Part shown: in pieces, positions 54,171 through 62,712 of the stretch
Numbering within the stretch: position 1 is the first letter of the stretch
Layout: every line of letters begins with the position of its first letter
DNA from: Halobacillus massiliensis
GTDB taxonomy: Bacteria; Bacillota; Bacilli; Bacillales; Halobacillaceae
Direction of reading: 5' to 3'
Length of the DNA stretch: 64,000 nt
Assembly (NCBI RefSeq): GCF_900166625.1
Contig: NZ_LT800499.1
Span: 606,695 to 670,694 of the forward strand
Position numbers and translations under genes: made by a program
Notes under the pieces: model-generated
What the model saw: the letters and a program-made list of their open reading frames with translations, nothing else
Told to the model about the DNA's origin: nothing
Databases searched by the model: none

Positions 54171-54791
54171 GTGTATGTGATGAAGCAGAGTGGATGGGTG
54201 GAAGTTATTTGTGGAAGTATGTTCAGCGGAAAATCTGAGGAATTGATCCGCCGGGTACGCCGTGCTACATATGGAAATCTGTCTGTACGCGTTTTTAAAC
54301 CTGCAATCGATAACCGATATAAAGAGGATTCCATTGTATCTCATAACGGAACCTCAGTACTGGCTCGTCCTATAAAGAATTCCTTTGATATTCTCCCTGA
54401 AGTGGGAGAAGACGTGGATATCGTCGGGATTGATGAAGTACAGTTTTTTGATGAAAATATTTTAGAAGTCGTGGAATGTCTGGCAGATCGAGGCATTCGA
54501 GTAATTGTCGCTGGACTTGATACAGACTTCCGCGGTGAACCTTTTGGTAAAGTCCCTGAGCTTATGGCCTTGAGTGAAAGTGTAACGAAGCTTAACGCCA
54601 TCTGCCCGGTCTGTGGTTCACCAGCTAGTCGTACACAGCGTCTAATCGATGGGAAGCCGGCTTCTTATGATGATCCGATTATTATGGTAGGGGCTTCGGA
54701 ATCTTATGAACCACGCTGTCGCCATCACCACGAAGTGCCTAACAAACCCAGGCAACCGAAAATAAAAGAGCACGTTGAAGCGTATCGTTAA
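54171..54791 (+). CDS. tdk: Thymidine kinase
   Basis: 206 residues, type II thymidine kinase of the salvage pathway. P-loop [14 protein letters not shown] at about 15-25, Asp-Glu Walker [14 protein letters not shown], and a zinc site formed by CPVC and CRHH (CRHHHEVP). The start at GTG 54171 (RBS AAGGGAGA) yields [12 protein letters not shown], matching B. subtilis Tdk as I recall it; an ATG three codons in is possible. It sits between rpmE2 and the prfA region as expected. Confidence 0.94.
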   Translation: MYVMKQSGWVEVICGSMFSGKSEELIRRVRRATYGNLSVRVFKPAIDNRYKEDSIVSHNGTSVLARPIKNSFDILPEVGEDVDIVGIDEVQFFDENILEVVECLADRGIRVIVAGLDTDFRGEPFGKVPELMALSESVTKLNAICPVCGSPASRTQRLIDGKPASYDDPIIMVGASESYEPRCRHHHEVPNKPRQPKIKEHVEAYR

Positions 54792-54799
54792 AACTGGCA

Positions 54800-54846
54800 G
54801 AGGCTGACCCGAAAGTTAAAAAACTTAGCGGGTCAGCTTTTTTTAA
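54800..54846 (+). terminator. Rho-independent terminator after tdk
   Basis: GGCTGACCCG / CGGGTCAGCT stem plus seven T. The remaining 54847-55092 shows no gene. Confidence 0.88.
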
Positions 54847-55092
54847 TAAAAGACATATATAGGTCGATCTCAATAAGATTGTTTGGTATGATTTTATCCA
54901 AGGATTTGTGAACGAGTACATCAAAACAGTATTCCAAAGAATACATACAGATTTCTTCGCGCATCCTATAATTAGTAGGGTTTTTAATGATCCCAGATAA
55001 AATTGGCACGTAAAAACAGGTTTAGCTTATATAGGTTTTAGTGAAAATATAAGGAGAACTAACGCCTCGTGTGGCGATGGAGGAATAAAGCG

Positions 55093-55953
55093 ATGCAGAC
55101 GATAAATACGAACTCAAATCAATCCATGGGCTGTAATACAGAGTATGACAGACTGATCAATGTCTTAGTGAGCAAGCCGGAACATATGAAAATCACCGAA
55201 ATTATTAATGAAACACAAAGGCATTATGCATCTGAAAATATTGATGTAGATACTGCTTTAAAGCAGCATGAGGAGTTCGTAAATCTCCTGCAGAATCATC
55301 AGGTTAACGTAGGTTATATTCCTACTCACCCGAATTTTAATGAACAGGTTTTTACAAGGGATATCGGTTTTTGTATCGGGCAGCATTTATATATTTCTTC
55401 CCTGGCCAGTGACCTAAGGAAAGAAGAAATTAAGCCTCTTATTGAACTTATAGAAGAAATGGATCTGACTTATACGCAGCTGACCGGCCCTTCCATTGAA
55501 GGCGGGGACGTCGTAATTAATGGACAGAATATATATGTCGGGATCAGCAAACGGACGAAGCTCTCTGCAGCCGAGCAGCTTCAGAAAACCCTGCCTTCCT
55601 ACACTATTATTCCTCTGGAACTGCGTGAGGATGTTTTACATTTAGATTGTGCGTTTAACATCGTCGATGAAAAAACAGCCCTGTTGTTCCCGGATGCTTT
55701 TCAACAGAAGGATGCCGATCTTTTAAAGCAAAGCTTTGAATGCTTAGAGGTCGGGGAGGAGGAACAATTTCACCTTGGCACGAATGTCCTGTCAATTGGC
55801 AGCCGAAAAGTAATCAGCCTTCCGCAGAATAACGAAGTAAATGAGAAGCTGCGTGAAGCAGGGTTTGAAGTACTGGAAGTGGATTTTTCTGAAATCATTA
55901 AGTCCGGAGGCTCATTCCGCTGCTGTACATTACCCATAAACCGCCAGCCATAA
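55093..55953 (+). CDS. Amidinotransferase-superfamily hydrolase (DDAH/arginine deiminase-like)
   Basis: 286 residues from ATG 55093 (RBS TGGAGGA). GNxEYDRL start (MGCNTEYDRLINVLVSKPEH), acidic FTRDIGF, EGGDVV loop, catalytic His in DVLHLDCAFNIV, and the catalytic Cys near the C-terminus in KSGGSFRCCTLPI. The size fits dimethylarginine dimethylaminohydrolase-type proteins and is far below that of ArcA (about 410). Substrate is probably a guanidino compound, but not proven. It is inserted between tdk and prfA and is absent from the B. subtilis order as I recall it. Confidence 0.85.
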   Translation: MQTINTNSNQSMGCNTEYDRLINVLVSKPEHMKITEIINETQRHYASENIDVDTALKQHEEFVNLLQNHQVNVGYIPTHPNFNEQVFTRDIGFCIGQHLYISSLASDLRKEEIKPLIELIEEMDLTYTQLTGPSIEGGDVVINGQNIYVGISKRTKLSAAEQLQKTLPSYTIIPLELREDVLHLDCAFNIVDEKTALLFPDAFQQKDADLLKQSFECLEVGEEEQFHLGTNVLSIGSRKVISLPQNNEVNEKLREAGFEVLEVDFSEIIKSGGSFRCCTLPINRQP

Positions 55954-55955
55954 AA

Positions 55956-56019
55956 AAGCATAATCACCCTCTTCTCGGTCAAACTAGAAAAAAGAGAAGA
56001 GGTGATTTTTTATGCTTCG
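55956..56019 (+). terminator. Terminator-like hairpin covering the RBS and start of the next gene
   Basis: Left arm AAGCATAATCACCCTCTTCTC pairs with GAGAAGAGGTGATT...ATGCTT on the right. The right arm includes the SD (GAGGTG) and the ATG at 56012 of the lipoprotein gene; T's follow the core stem. Confidence 0.7.
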
Positions 56020-56404
56020 TTTCCTAATAGCAATGGGTCTGATCTTTATAACGGCAGGCTGTTATGATACAAGTGAAATGCAAGGATACACAAACCGTCA
56101 GGATATTATGAATATGAGTGTTCCAGAAAACCCGGGACCTCAGACAAATAACCCGCGTTCCATTGAGCGTGTGGGTGAGACGTGGGGCCTAAAGCAGGAT
56201 CGGGATCAGATCCGCAATGCGGCTCACACAGTACCCGGTGTTCATGTACAAAGAATTATTATGGAAAACAACCACGCGTGGGTAACTGTATCCACGGAAG
56301 AAAAATTGTCGGATAATGAAAAAGAGCAGTGGACTTTGGATCTTGCAGAGAAGATTCAGGATGCGGTTCCAAGCTACGATGTATCTGTAAAAACAGAGGG
56401 GTAG
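56012..56404 (+). CDS. YhcN/YlaJ-like lipoprotein
   Basis: 130 residues. Signal peptide with lipobox ITAGC (Cys17), so it is anchored on the outer membrane face. The mature part contains IRNAAHTVPGVHVQRIIMENNHAWVTV, resembling the YhcN/YlaJ sporulation lipoprotein domain, followed by an acidic helix. The RBS GAGGTG lies in the right arm of a hairpin. Likely a spore-associated lipoprotein; assignment is by pattern only. Confidence 0.7.
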   Translation: MLRFLIAMGLIFITAGCYDTSEMQGYTNRQDIMNMSVPENPGPQTNNPRSIERVGETWGLKQDRDQIRNAAHTVPGVHVQRIIMENNHAWVTVSTEEKLSDNEKEQWTLDLAEKIQDAVPSYDVSVKTEG

Positions 56405-56497
56405 GGAGTGTATTCTCTCCCCTTTTTCTTGACGTGGTTGTAACCGATACGGCTCTATAATATAATTGTACTGTTATGGAGAAAGAGGTGCATACCA

Positions 56498-57568
56498 TTG
56501 ATCGAACGTTTACAAACTCTTGAAGATCGTTATGAAAAGCTAAATGAACTGCTCAGCGATCCTGAAGTAATTTCTGATACAAACAAACTGCGAGAATATT
56601 CAAAAGAACAGTCCGGGTTAGAAGAAACAGTGACCAATTATCGTGAGTATAAGGAAGTCGCTGAACAGCTGGATGATGCGAAAGCCATGCTTAAAGATAA
56701 TCTGGATGATGATATGACAGAAATGGTAAAAGAGGAAATCTCTGAGCTGTCACAACAAAAAACAGATTTAGAAGAGAAACTTAAGGTGCTTATGCTTCCA
56801 TCTGACCCTAATGATGATAAAAATGTTATCGTCGAGATCCGCGGGGCTGCAGGCGGTGACGAGGCAGCCTTATTTGCAGGAGACTTATACCGTATGTACG
56901 CAAGATATGCAGAGTCTCAAGGCTGGAAGATTGACGTAATTGAGTCCACCTCAAATGAAGTAGGCGGTTATAAAGAAATTATCTTTATGATTAAAGGGGA
57001 CCGTGCCTATTCTAAAATGAAATTTGAAAATGGGGCCCACCGTGTTCAACGCGTACCTGAAACGGAGTCCGGTGGACGTATTCACACATCTACTGCGACA
57101 GTAGCTGTGCTTCCTGAAGCAGAAGAGGTAGAGGTAGAAATTCACGATAAAGATATTCGTGTCGATACGTTTGCGTCAAGCGGACCGGGCGGACAGAGTG
57201 TAAACACAACAATGTCGGCTGTGCGTTTGACTCACGAGCCTACCGGTATCGTTGTTTCCTGTCAGGATGAGAAATCACAGATTAAAAATAAAGAAAAAGC
57301 TATGAAAGTACTTCGTGCCCGTGTGTATGATAAGTTCCAGCGTGAAGAACAGGCGAAACTGGACGAAACGCGTAAATCCGCTGTTGGTACGGGAGACCGT
57401 TCTGAGCGTATTCGAACATATAATTTCCCACAGTCGCGTGTTTCTGATCACCGTATAGGGCTTACACTTCAAAAACTGGACCAGATCCTGCAAGGAAATA
57501 TGGATGAGATTTTGGATGCTTTGCTTATGGAAGAGCAGGCGAAGAAGCTGGAAGCGATCGGAGAATAA
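56498..57568 (+). CDS. prfA: Peptide chain release factor 1
   Basis: 356 residues, starting with TTG (RBS AGAGGTG). The GGQ loop is [24 protein letters not shown]; the stop-codon-reading region includes [26 protein letters not shown]. It ends translation at UAA/UAG. It is followed two bases later by prmC, whose product methylates the GGQ glutamine. Confidence 0.97.
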   Translation: MIERLQTLEDRYEKLNELLSDPEVISDTNKLREYSKEQSGLEETVTNYREYKEVAEQLDDAKAMLKDNLDDDMTEMVKEEISELSQQKTDLEEKLKVLMLPSDPNDDKNVIVEIRGAAGGDEAALFAGDLYRMYARYAESQGWKIDVIESTSNEVGGYKEIIFMIKGDRAYSKMKFENGAHRVQRVPETESGGRIHTSTATVAVLPEAEEVEVEIHDKDIRVDTFASSGPGGQSVNTTMSAVRLTHEPTGIVVSCQDEKSQIKNKEKAMKVLRARVYDKFQREEQAKLDETRKSAVGTGDRSERIRTYNFPQSRVSDHRIGLTLQKLDQILQGNMDEILDALLMEEQAKKLEAIGE

Positions 57569-57570
57569 CG

Positions 57571-58410
57571 ATGAATTTTACTACGATTGAAGAAGCCCGC
57601 CGCTGGGCTTCTATTTTTTTAACAAAATATGAACGTGAACCACGGGTGGCGGATTACCTGCTTGAAGATCTGCTTAACCTGAGCTATTCGATGATGCTCG
57701 CCTATGGGAGAGATCCCTTTCCTGAGAATCTGAAGGGGATTTTTGTGAAAAAAGTAAAAGAGCATGCGGAAACAGGAAGGCCTGTTCAGCATATGCTCGG
57801 CTATGCCCACTTTTATGGTCGTGAGTTTACGGTGAATCCATCTGTGCTGATCCCAAGGCCGGAAACCGAAGAGCTTGTAGAAGGAGTGCTGAAACGTCTC
57901 AAGCCAGTTGATAACACCATAGCAGATATTGGTACAGGCAGCGGTATTATTGCAGTAACGTTAAAGCTTGAAACCGATCGCCGCGTACTGGCCAGCGATA
58001 TTTCAGCGGAGGCTCTGGAGACCGCGCAAGCCAATGCCGACAAGATGAAGGCAGAAATCGAGTGGAGAGAAGGAGATTTTCTTAAGCCTTTAAAGGATGA
58101 TCGAGTGGACGTCCTTGTCTCTAATCCTCCTTATATTGACCGTTCGGATCAGCTGCAGGATACGGTTGAACATTTTGACCCTCACCTGGCTCTTTTTGCT
58201 GATGAGAACGGACTGGCAGCTTATAAGTCTATTCTCAAGCAGGTAAAAGAGCGCGAGCAGCAGCCGCGGCTGATCGCTTTTGAGATTGGTCATCTGCAGG
58301 GCGAACCCGTTTCGGAGCTCATTTACACTATTCTAGGAAACTATCAAGTCGAGGTTTTACAGGATATAAACGGCAGAGACCGAATGATTTTTGCAATTCA
58401 AGTTTCATAG
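57571..58410 (+). CDS. prmC: Release factor glutamine methyltransferase
   Basis: 279 residues. SAM-binding DIGTGSGIIAVTLKLE and the catalytic NPPY motif in VSNPPYIDRSDQL. It modifies the Gln of the GGQ motif in release factors, so adjacency to prfA is functional. The N-terminal helical domain is RRWASIFLTKYEREPRVADYLLEDLL. Starts two bases after the prfA stop codon with a weak RBS (GGAGAA). Confidence 0.96.
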   Translation: MNFTTIEEARRWASIFLTKYEREPRVADYLLEDLLNLSYSMMLAYGRDPFPENLKGIFVKKVKEHAETGRPVQHMLGYAHFYGREFTVNPSVLIPRPETEELVEGVLKRLKPVDNTIADIGTGSGIIAVTLKLETDRRVLASDISAEALETAQANADKMKAEIEWREGDFLKPLKDDRVDVLVSNPPYIDRSDQLQDTVEHFDPHLALFADENGLAAYKSILKQVKEREQQPRLIAFEIGHLQGEPVSELIYTILGNYQVEVLQDINGRDRMIFAIQVS

Positions 58411-58464
58411 GTTTAAAACATTCCTCCCCGGGCCACAATGGTTATCAACAGGGGAGGAATTTTT

Positions 58465-59094
58465 ATGAAAAACGCAATCATACCAATGCTTATTATATTT
58501 ATTACAGTGTCATCTCTTTTATATGGAACACCTGAAGATAAGGTGAGTGGAGCTGAATATCAAGTTATCCCGGATGATGCCATCCGTTTACGTATACTGG
58601 CAGACAGTAACAATGATAACGATCAGGAATTAAAAAGAGAAGTACGTGACAGAGTAAATAAAGAAATCACGACATGGGTAGAATCTCTTACATCCATTGA
58701 AGCAGCCAGAACAATGATCCAAGATCGATTAGGAGAGATTGAAGCGATCGTCGGAGAGACTGTGGCAGACTATGGAGTTAAGCAAAGCTATCAGGTGGAG
58801 TACGGCACATCTGTTAAATTTCCCACAAAAATGTACGGATCCTATATATACCCCGCCGGTGAATATGAAGCGATTTTAATTACACTTGGCGAAGGAGAAG
58901 GAGATAACTGGTGGTGTGTGTTATTTCCACCGCTATGCTTTCTTGATTTTTCGAATGGCGCGTCTGTAGCGGAAGCATCTGAATCAGAAATTTCTGAAAT
59001 AGAAGAATCTGAGCAGGGTGCTGAGGTTCAAGAGGAACAGACGGAAGAAGTCGAATTCTTTATTGTGAAACTATGGAATAAATTGTTTTCCTAG
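58465..59094 (+). CDS. spoIIR: Stage II sporulation protein R
   Basis: 209 residues from ATG 58465 (RBS GGGGAGGA). An N-terminal secretion signal (MKNAIIPMLIIFITVSSLLYG) precedes the conserved IPDDAIRLRILADSNNDNDQELKREVRDRVN. It is the forespore-secreted signal that triggers SpoIIGA to process pro-sigma-E in the mother cell. The C-terminal 40 residues are unusually Glu/Ser-rich (EASESEISEIEESEQGAEVQEEQTEE region). Position after prmC matches B. subtilis. Confidence 0.93.
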   Translation: MKNAIIPMLIIFITVSSLLYGTPEDKVSGAEYQVIPDDAIRLRILADSNNDNDQELKREVRDRVNKEITTWVESLTSIEAARTMIQDRLGEIEAIVGETVADYGVKQSYQVEYGTSVKFPTKMYGSYIYPAGEYEAILITLGEGEGDNWWCVLFPPLCFLDFSNGASVAEASESEISEIEESEQGAEVQEEQTEEVEFFIVKLWNKLFS

Positions 59095-59145
59095 CATAAC
59101 AGCCTCCGCCATTTCATAGAGTGGTAGAGAAAGGCGGGGATGTAA

Positions 59146-59475
59146 GTGTACATTGAGAAAATAAACAATGGAAAACCAAACAAATATGCGATTAAGCAGA
59201 AACAGCAAAACATAGGAACGTTTATTTTGGAAGATAAAGGGAATGGGGTTAGATGGCTCAGAAAGCTGGAGCTTGATGGAAGTGTATCAAAAACAGGCAT
59301 CCTTTACGTTTTTGAACTTATTCAAGTATTCGCGAAAGAAGAAAAGGTACATGAACTGCATGTGAAGAGTCATTCCAAAGAACTCAATACTTTACTAGAG
59401 TATCAAAAGTTTCATCTTCGTGATCAAAAAGAGCAGCTGTGGGTATACACACCTGGTTGTGGGAAAGTGCAATAG
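59146..59475 (+). CDS. Small protein of GNAT-like appearance, YwlB position
   Basis: 109 residues starting with GTG (RBS AAAGGCGGGGA). The order of beta and alpha segments (NIGTFILEDKGNGVRWLRKLEL, GILYVFELIQVFAKEEKVHELHV, LNTLLEYQKFHLRDQKEQLWVY) is like a shortened GNAT fold, with no clear acetyl-CoA loop. In B. subtilis the genes between spoIIR and ywlC are ywlA and ywlB, the latter a putative acetyltransferase; orthology is uncertain. Confidence 0.6.
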   Translation: MYIEKINNGKPNKYAIKQKQQNIGTFILEDKGNGVRWLRKLELDGSVSKTGILYVFELIQVFAKEEKVHELHVKSHSKELNTLLEYQKFHLRDQKEQLWVYTPGCGKVQ

Positions 59476-59715
59476 TTATTCACATAAGGCCATAGAATTG
59501 TGAATAACCTGTGAATAGTGTGAGTTATTTTCAACGACATCCGTTAATTTGCCTCTGGATATGTGGATAAATCAGTGGATAAGTTGAGGATATCCTGTTA
59601 ATATTGCCTGAATTTGCGAATTTTAATTAAATTATTCATAATATTACGTAGTGGAAAAGAATAAAGGAGTCTTTCAGGCATGAATGTAAACACTAAATTG
59701 TGGAAATTATCCACA
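59476..59715 (+). promoter_or_regulatory. DnaA-box cluster upstream of ywlC
   Basis: Boxes at 59476-59484 (TTATTCACA, plus), 59499-59507 (TGTGAATAA, minus), 59510-59518 (TGTGAATAG, minus), 59562-59570 (TGTGGATAA, perfect, minus), 59574-59582 (AGTGGATAA, minus) and 59707-59715 (TTATCCACA, perfect, plus, inside the ywlC 5' end). Confidence 0.7.
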
Positions 59716-60723
59716 CCTATTGATAAAGAGAATCCAGCAATTATGGAAGCGGCGGAACTGCTAAGAGACAAGCAGGTCGTCGCTTTTCCTACGGAAACTG
59801 TCTATGGATTAGGAGCTGATGCCGCTGATGAAGAGGCTGTTCAGAAAATCTTTGAAGCCAAAGGCCGTCCAGCGGATAATCCGCTGATCGTTCATGTATC
59901 CGATCCGAGTCAGGTTTTTCAGCTTGTGACAGAAATTCCGGAAATTGCGAGCAAGCTGATGTCCGCTTTTTGGCCGGGCCCATTAACTCTAGTTCTGCCA
60001 AGTAACGGCAGGGCAGCTAAAAATGTGACGGCCGGTTTAACCACAGTAGCGATTCGAATGCCAAATGATCCAGTAGCATTGGCCGTGTTACATGCTTCTG
60101 CACTTCCGCTCGCTGCACCGAGTGCCAATCTCTCAGGACGTCCAAGCCCTACAGACGCAGAACACGTAATGCAGGACTTAGCAGGAAAAATTTCTGCTGT
60201 TCTGGATGGAGGTCCTACCGGGGTGGGAGTGGAGTCGACAGTTGTGGATTGTACAACTGAGATTCCTATTATTTTACGGCCTGGAGGAGTGACGAAAGAA
60301 GACCTTCGGGAAATCGTACCTGACATCATTGTAGATCCTGCTTTAGCAGACGTTCATAACGAGAAGCCGAAATCACCAGGAATGAAATATACTCATTACG
60401 CTCCTGAATCACCGCTTTGGCTGATCGATGGAGATGCCGGATTCTTTAAAGAACAGCTGCAGCAGTTGAAGGAAGAAGGTCAACGCATCGGAGTCATTGC
60501 GAGTTCTGAGCTTGCTGCCGAACTTGACCATGAATCTATCATTGCCTGTGGAACACGCAGAGACTTAGCGGGAATAGCGGGAGAACTTTACCGTGCGCTT
60601 CGTCATTTTAAAAAAGCGGAAGTCGACCTGATCTTATGTGAAACTTTTGAAGAAACAGGAGTAGGTGCCGCTGTTATGAACCGCCTAAAAAAAGCCGCGT
60701 CCCATAAAATCATCCAGCACTAA
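59680..60723 (+). CDS. ywlC: L-threonylcarbamoyladenylate synthase (Sua5/YwlC)
   Basis: 347 residues: N-terminal YrdC domain (residues 1-200; FPTETVYGLGADA, KGRPADNPLIVHVS, PGPLTLVLP, APSANLSGRPSPT, GVESTVVDC) and C-terminal Sua5 domain. It makes threonylcarbamoyl-AMP for t6A37 of tRNAs. RBS AAAGGAGT. The 5' end contains a perfect DnaA box, and a box cluster lies upstream, so transcription may be tuned by DnaA. Confidence 0.94.
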   Translation: MNVNTKLWKLSTPIDKENPAIMEAAELLRDKQVVAFPTETVYGLGADAADEEAVQKIFEAKGRPADNPLIVHVSDPSQVFQLVTEIPEIASKLMSAFWPGPLTLVLPSNGRAAKNVTAGLTTVAIRMPNDPVALAVLHASALPLAAPSANLSGRPSPTDAEHVMQDLAGKISAVLDGGPTGVGVESTVVDCTTEIPIILRPGGVTKEDLREIVPDIIVDPALADVHNEKPKSPGMKYTHYAPESPLWLIDGDAGFFKEQLQQLKEEGQRIGVIASSELAAELDHESIIACGTRRDLAGIAGELYRALRHFKKAEVDLILCETFEETGVGAAVMNRLKKAASHKIIQH

Positions 60724-60730
60724 TCATATG

Positions 60731-60775
60731 CTTCCTTCTCGGCGCATACGCTACATTAGCATGTCCGAGGAGGAG
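60731..60775 (+). promoter_or_regulatory. Hairpin burying the mntP ribosome binding site
   Basis: CTTCCTTCTCGG and CCGAGGAGGAGG form an imperfect stem (with G-U pairs); the right arm contains AGGAGG, the SD of mntP. Could also act as the ywlC terminator (CTTTT follows). Confidence 0.55.
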
Positions 60776-60783
60776 GCTTTTCA

Positions 60784-61326
60784 ATGGAAATCGAAAACAT
60801 AACATCTTTAATTTTATTATCAATCGCCCTGGGTATGGATGCTTTTTCTGTGTCCCTCGGCATGGGGATGCAGTCCGTCCGATTAAAATATATCGGGTTG
60901 GCCGGACTATTAGTAGGCCTTCTGCATATGGTCATGCCCGGCCTTGGAATTTTGCTTGGAAAATGGCTGTTTGAAAATATAACAGAATGGGCATCTGCTG
61001 CTGGCGGATTTCTTCTGCTTACCATCGGCGCCTATACGGTTTTTGCTTCTTTTTCAGAGAAAAGTTCATCCAGCTATTCAGTAACTGGTATCGGCCTGTG
61101 GATTTTTGCGTTTAGTGTGAGCATTGATAGCTTTCCGGTTGGATTCAGCCTGGGCCTTCATAACGCCAGCTTACTTTTCGCAATTTTAGCCTTTGGCTTT
61201 ATGAGTACCGTTCTTACCTGGCTCGGTTTCTTTGTCGGCCGAAGAGCAACGAACTTTGTCGGAGCCTATAGTGAGTTGTTTGGCGGCAGCATATTATGTG
61301 CCTTAGGCCTTTATGCAATTTTTTAA
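60784..61326 (+). CDS. mntP: Manganese efflux pump MntP
   Basis: 180 residues with six membrane helices. Acidic residue motifs ALGMDAFSVSLGMGMQ in helix 1 and SVSIDSFPVGFSLGLHN in helix 4 are the MntP signature. It exports Mn2+. RBS AGGAGGAGG is unusually strong but lies in a hairpin. No yybP-ykoY riboswitch could be seen in the 60-base gap. Corresponds to B. subtilis ywlD. Confidence 0.92.
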   Translation: MEIENITSLILLSIALGMDAFSVSLGMGMQSVRLKYIGLAGLLVGLLHMVMPGLGILLGKWLFENITEWASAAGGFLLLTIGAYTVFASFSEKSSSSYSVTGIGLWIFAFSVSIDSFPVGFSLGLHNASLLFAILAFGFMSTVLTWLGFFVGRRATNFVGAYSELFGGSILCALGLYAIF

Positions 61327-61389
61327 AGTTTTTTGGAGAACTGCCGTGTGTTAAAATAGGGGATATGATAGAAAAAGGGGGGACCACGG

Positions 61390-62001
61390 ATGAATATCCT
61401 TTTTGTCTGTACAGGGAATACGTGTCGAAGCCCAATGGCCGAAACGCTTATGAAAGCTAAAGAGCACGATGCAGAAATCAAGTCAGCGGGAATATTTGCC
61501 GGGGCAAATCAACCAATTGCTGATAACGCTATAGAAGTGCTGCAAGAGTTTGGATTGAGCTTTGATAATACATCGACACAAGTCGATTCAGAACTGCTTG
61601 AATGGGCGGACATTGTATTATCGATGACTGAGAGTCATAAACAGACACTTGCACTACAGTATCCAGAATTTGAAGATAAATTTTTTACCTTAAAGGAATA
61701 TGTTTACATTAGTGAAGATCAATGGCGTCATTTAACTGATCTCTACACGCTTCTTGAGGAAAAAAGAGCCTGGATTTTAAGTCAGATTAGTGAAGATTTA
61801 ACAGAGGAAGAGCTTGAACAGCATTTACTGAAAGAGCTCGCTGATGAAATAAAGGCGATTCAAAAAGCGGAGCATGAGCTTCCAAATTTAAACATAGTAG
61901 ATCCGTATGGCCAAAACATAGAAGTGTACCGAAAGACCCGGGATGAGCTTAATCAAACATTGAATGAACTTGTGAAAAAGCTAACGAGTAAAAATAAATA
62001 A
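61390..62001 (+). CDS. ywlE: Protein-arginine phosphatase YwlE with a large insertion
   Basis: 203 residues. LMW-PTP fold with the P-loop CTGNTCRS at 7-14 (nucleophile Cys7, Arg13; Thr11 is the residue linked to phosphoarginine specificity) and the acid Asp171 in NIVDPYGQ. Typical YwlE proteins are about 150 residues; here some 50 extra residues, helical and charged (EDLTEEELEQHLLKELADEIKAIQKAEHE), are inserted between LKEYV and NIVDPYG. It would counteract the McsB arginine kinase. RBS AAAGGGGGG. Confidence 0.9.
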   Translation: MNILFVCTGNTCRSPMAETLMKAKEHDAEIKSAGIFAGANQPIADNAIEVLQEFGLSFDNTSTQVDSELLEWADIVLSMTESHKQTLALQYPEFEDKFFTLKEYVYISEDQWRHLTDLYTLLEEKRAWILSQISEDLTEEELEQHLLKELADEIKAIQKAEHELPNLNIVDPYGQNIEVYRKTRDELNQTLNELVKKLTSKNK

Positions 62002-62094
62002 TCGTAAACGAAACGTCCTGTTCATTATCCCTGAATAGGACACATTTATTTTCCCCCTAAAAAAACCCCTGAAAAACCTTCCCTTTTCCCATTC

Positions 62095-62155
62095 TGAAAG
62101 CGCTAACTGAATATCTTGGATAATTGACAGACATCTTCTGACCTGTCACTATAAT
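62095..62155 (+). promoter_or_regulatory. Upstream region of rpiB with cre-like site and promoter
   Basis: TGAAAGCGCTAACT (62095-62108) matches cre at 13 of 14 positions. TTGACA (62124-62129) and TATAAT (62150-62155) follow but are 20 bases apart, longer than the ideal 17. Confidence 0.45.
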
Positions 62156-62191
62156 ATGGACAATGTGATGATAGAGGAGAGTGACAGCAGG

Positions 62192-62632
62192 ATGAAAGTC
62201 ATTTTAGCATCCGACCACGGTGGAGTAAGCCTGCGCCGGGAAGTTTCTGAAGTGTTAGAAGAGCTGGATATTGAGTTTGAGGATATCGGCTGTGACTGTG
62301 AGGGATCCGTCGATTATCCAGACTACGCTATACCGGCAGCTGAGCGCGTAGCCAGCGGTGAGTTCGATAAAGGTATCCTAATTTGTGGAACAGGAATCGG
62401 AATGTCTATTGCTGCTAACAAAGTCAAAGGCATTCGCGCTGCGTTAGTTCATGACCTTTTCACGGCAAAAGTAACTCGTGAGCATAATGACTCGAATGTG
62501 CTCTGCATGGGAGAACGCGTGATCGGACCTGGGCTCGCCCGTGAGATAGCCAAAACATGGGTAACAGGAGAGTTTGAAGCCGGCCGCCATGAAAAACGTG
62601 TGAATAAGATTGCCGAATATGAAAATAAGTAA
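62192..62632 (+). CDS. rpiB: Ribose-5-phosphate isomerase B
   Basis: 146 residues from ATG 62192. DHGGVSLRREV, GILICGTGIGMSIAANKVKGIRAA with the catalytic Cys65, and EHNDSNVLCMGERVIG are the RpiB hallmarks. It interconverts ribose-5-P and ribulose-5-P. The purine-rich GAGGAGAG is about 12-14 bases before the ATG, rather far; an alternative ATG at 62165 would give a nine-residue extension. B. subtilis ywlF. Confidence 0.93.
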   Translation: MKVILASDHGGVSLRREVSEVLEELDIEFEDIGCDCEGSVDYPDYAIPAAERVASGEFDKGILICGTGIGMSIAANKVKGIRAALVHDLFTAKVTREHNDSNVLCMGERVIGPGLAREIAKTWVTGEFEAGRHEKRVNKIAEYENK

Positions 62633-62712
62633 TAGAATGGAAGGCAAAGTGTGATTGTTGTTCGTCGGATGTGTTTTTACGCCTACTCATCATGAAAAGG
62701 AGATGGCCAAAA

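Noticed and set aside
59476-59715. Chromosomal replication origin
   Set aside because: DnaA boxes are present but dnaA, dnaN, rpmH and gyrB are not, and there is no large AT-rich unwinding region next to them.
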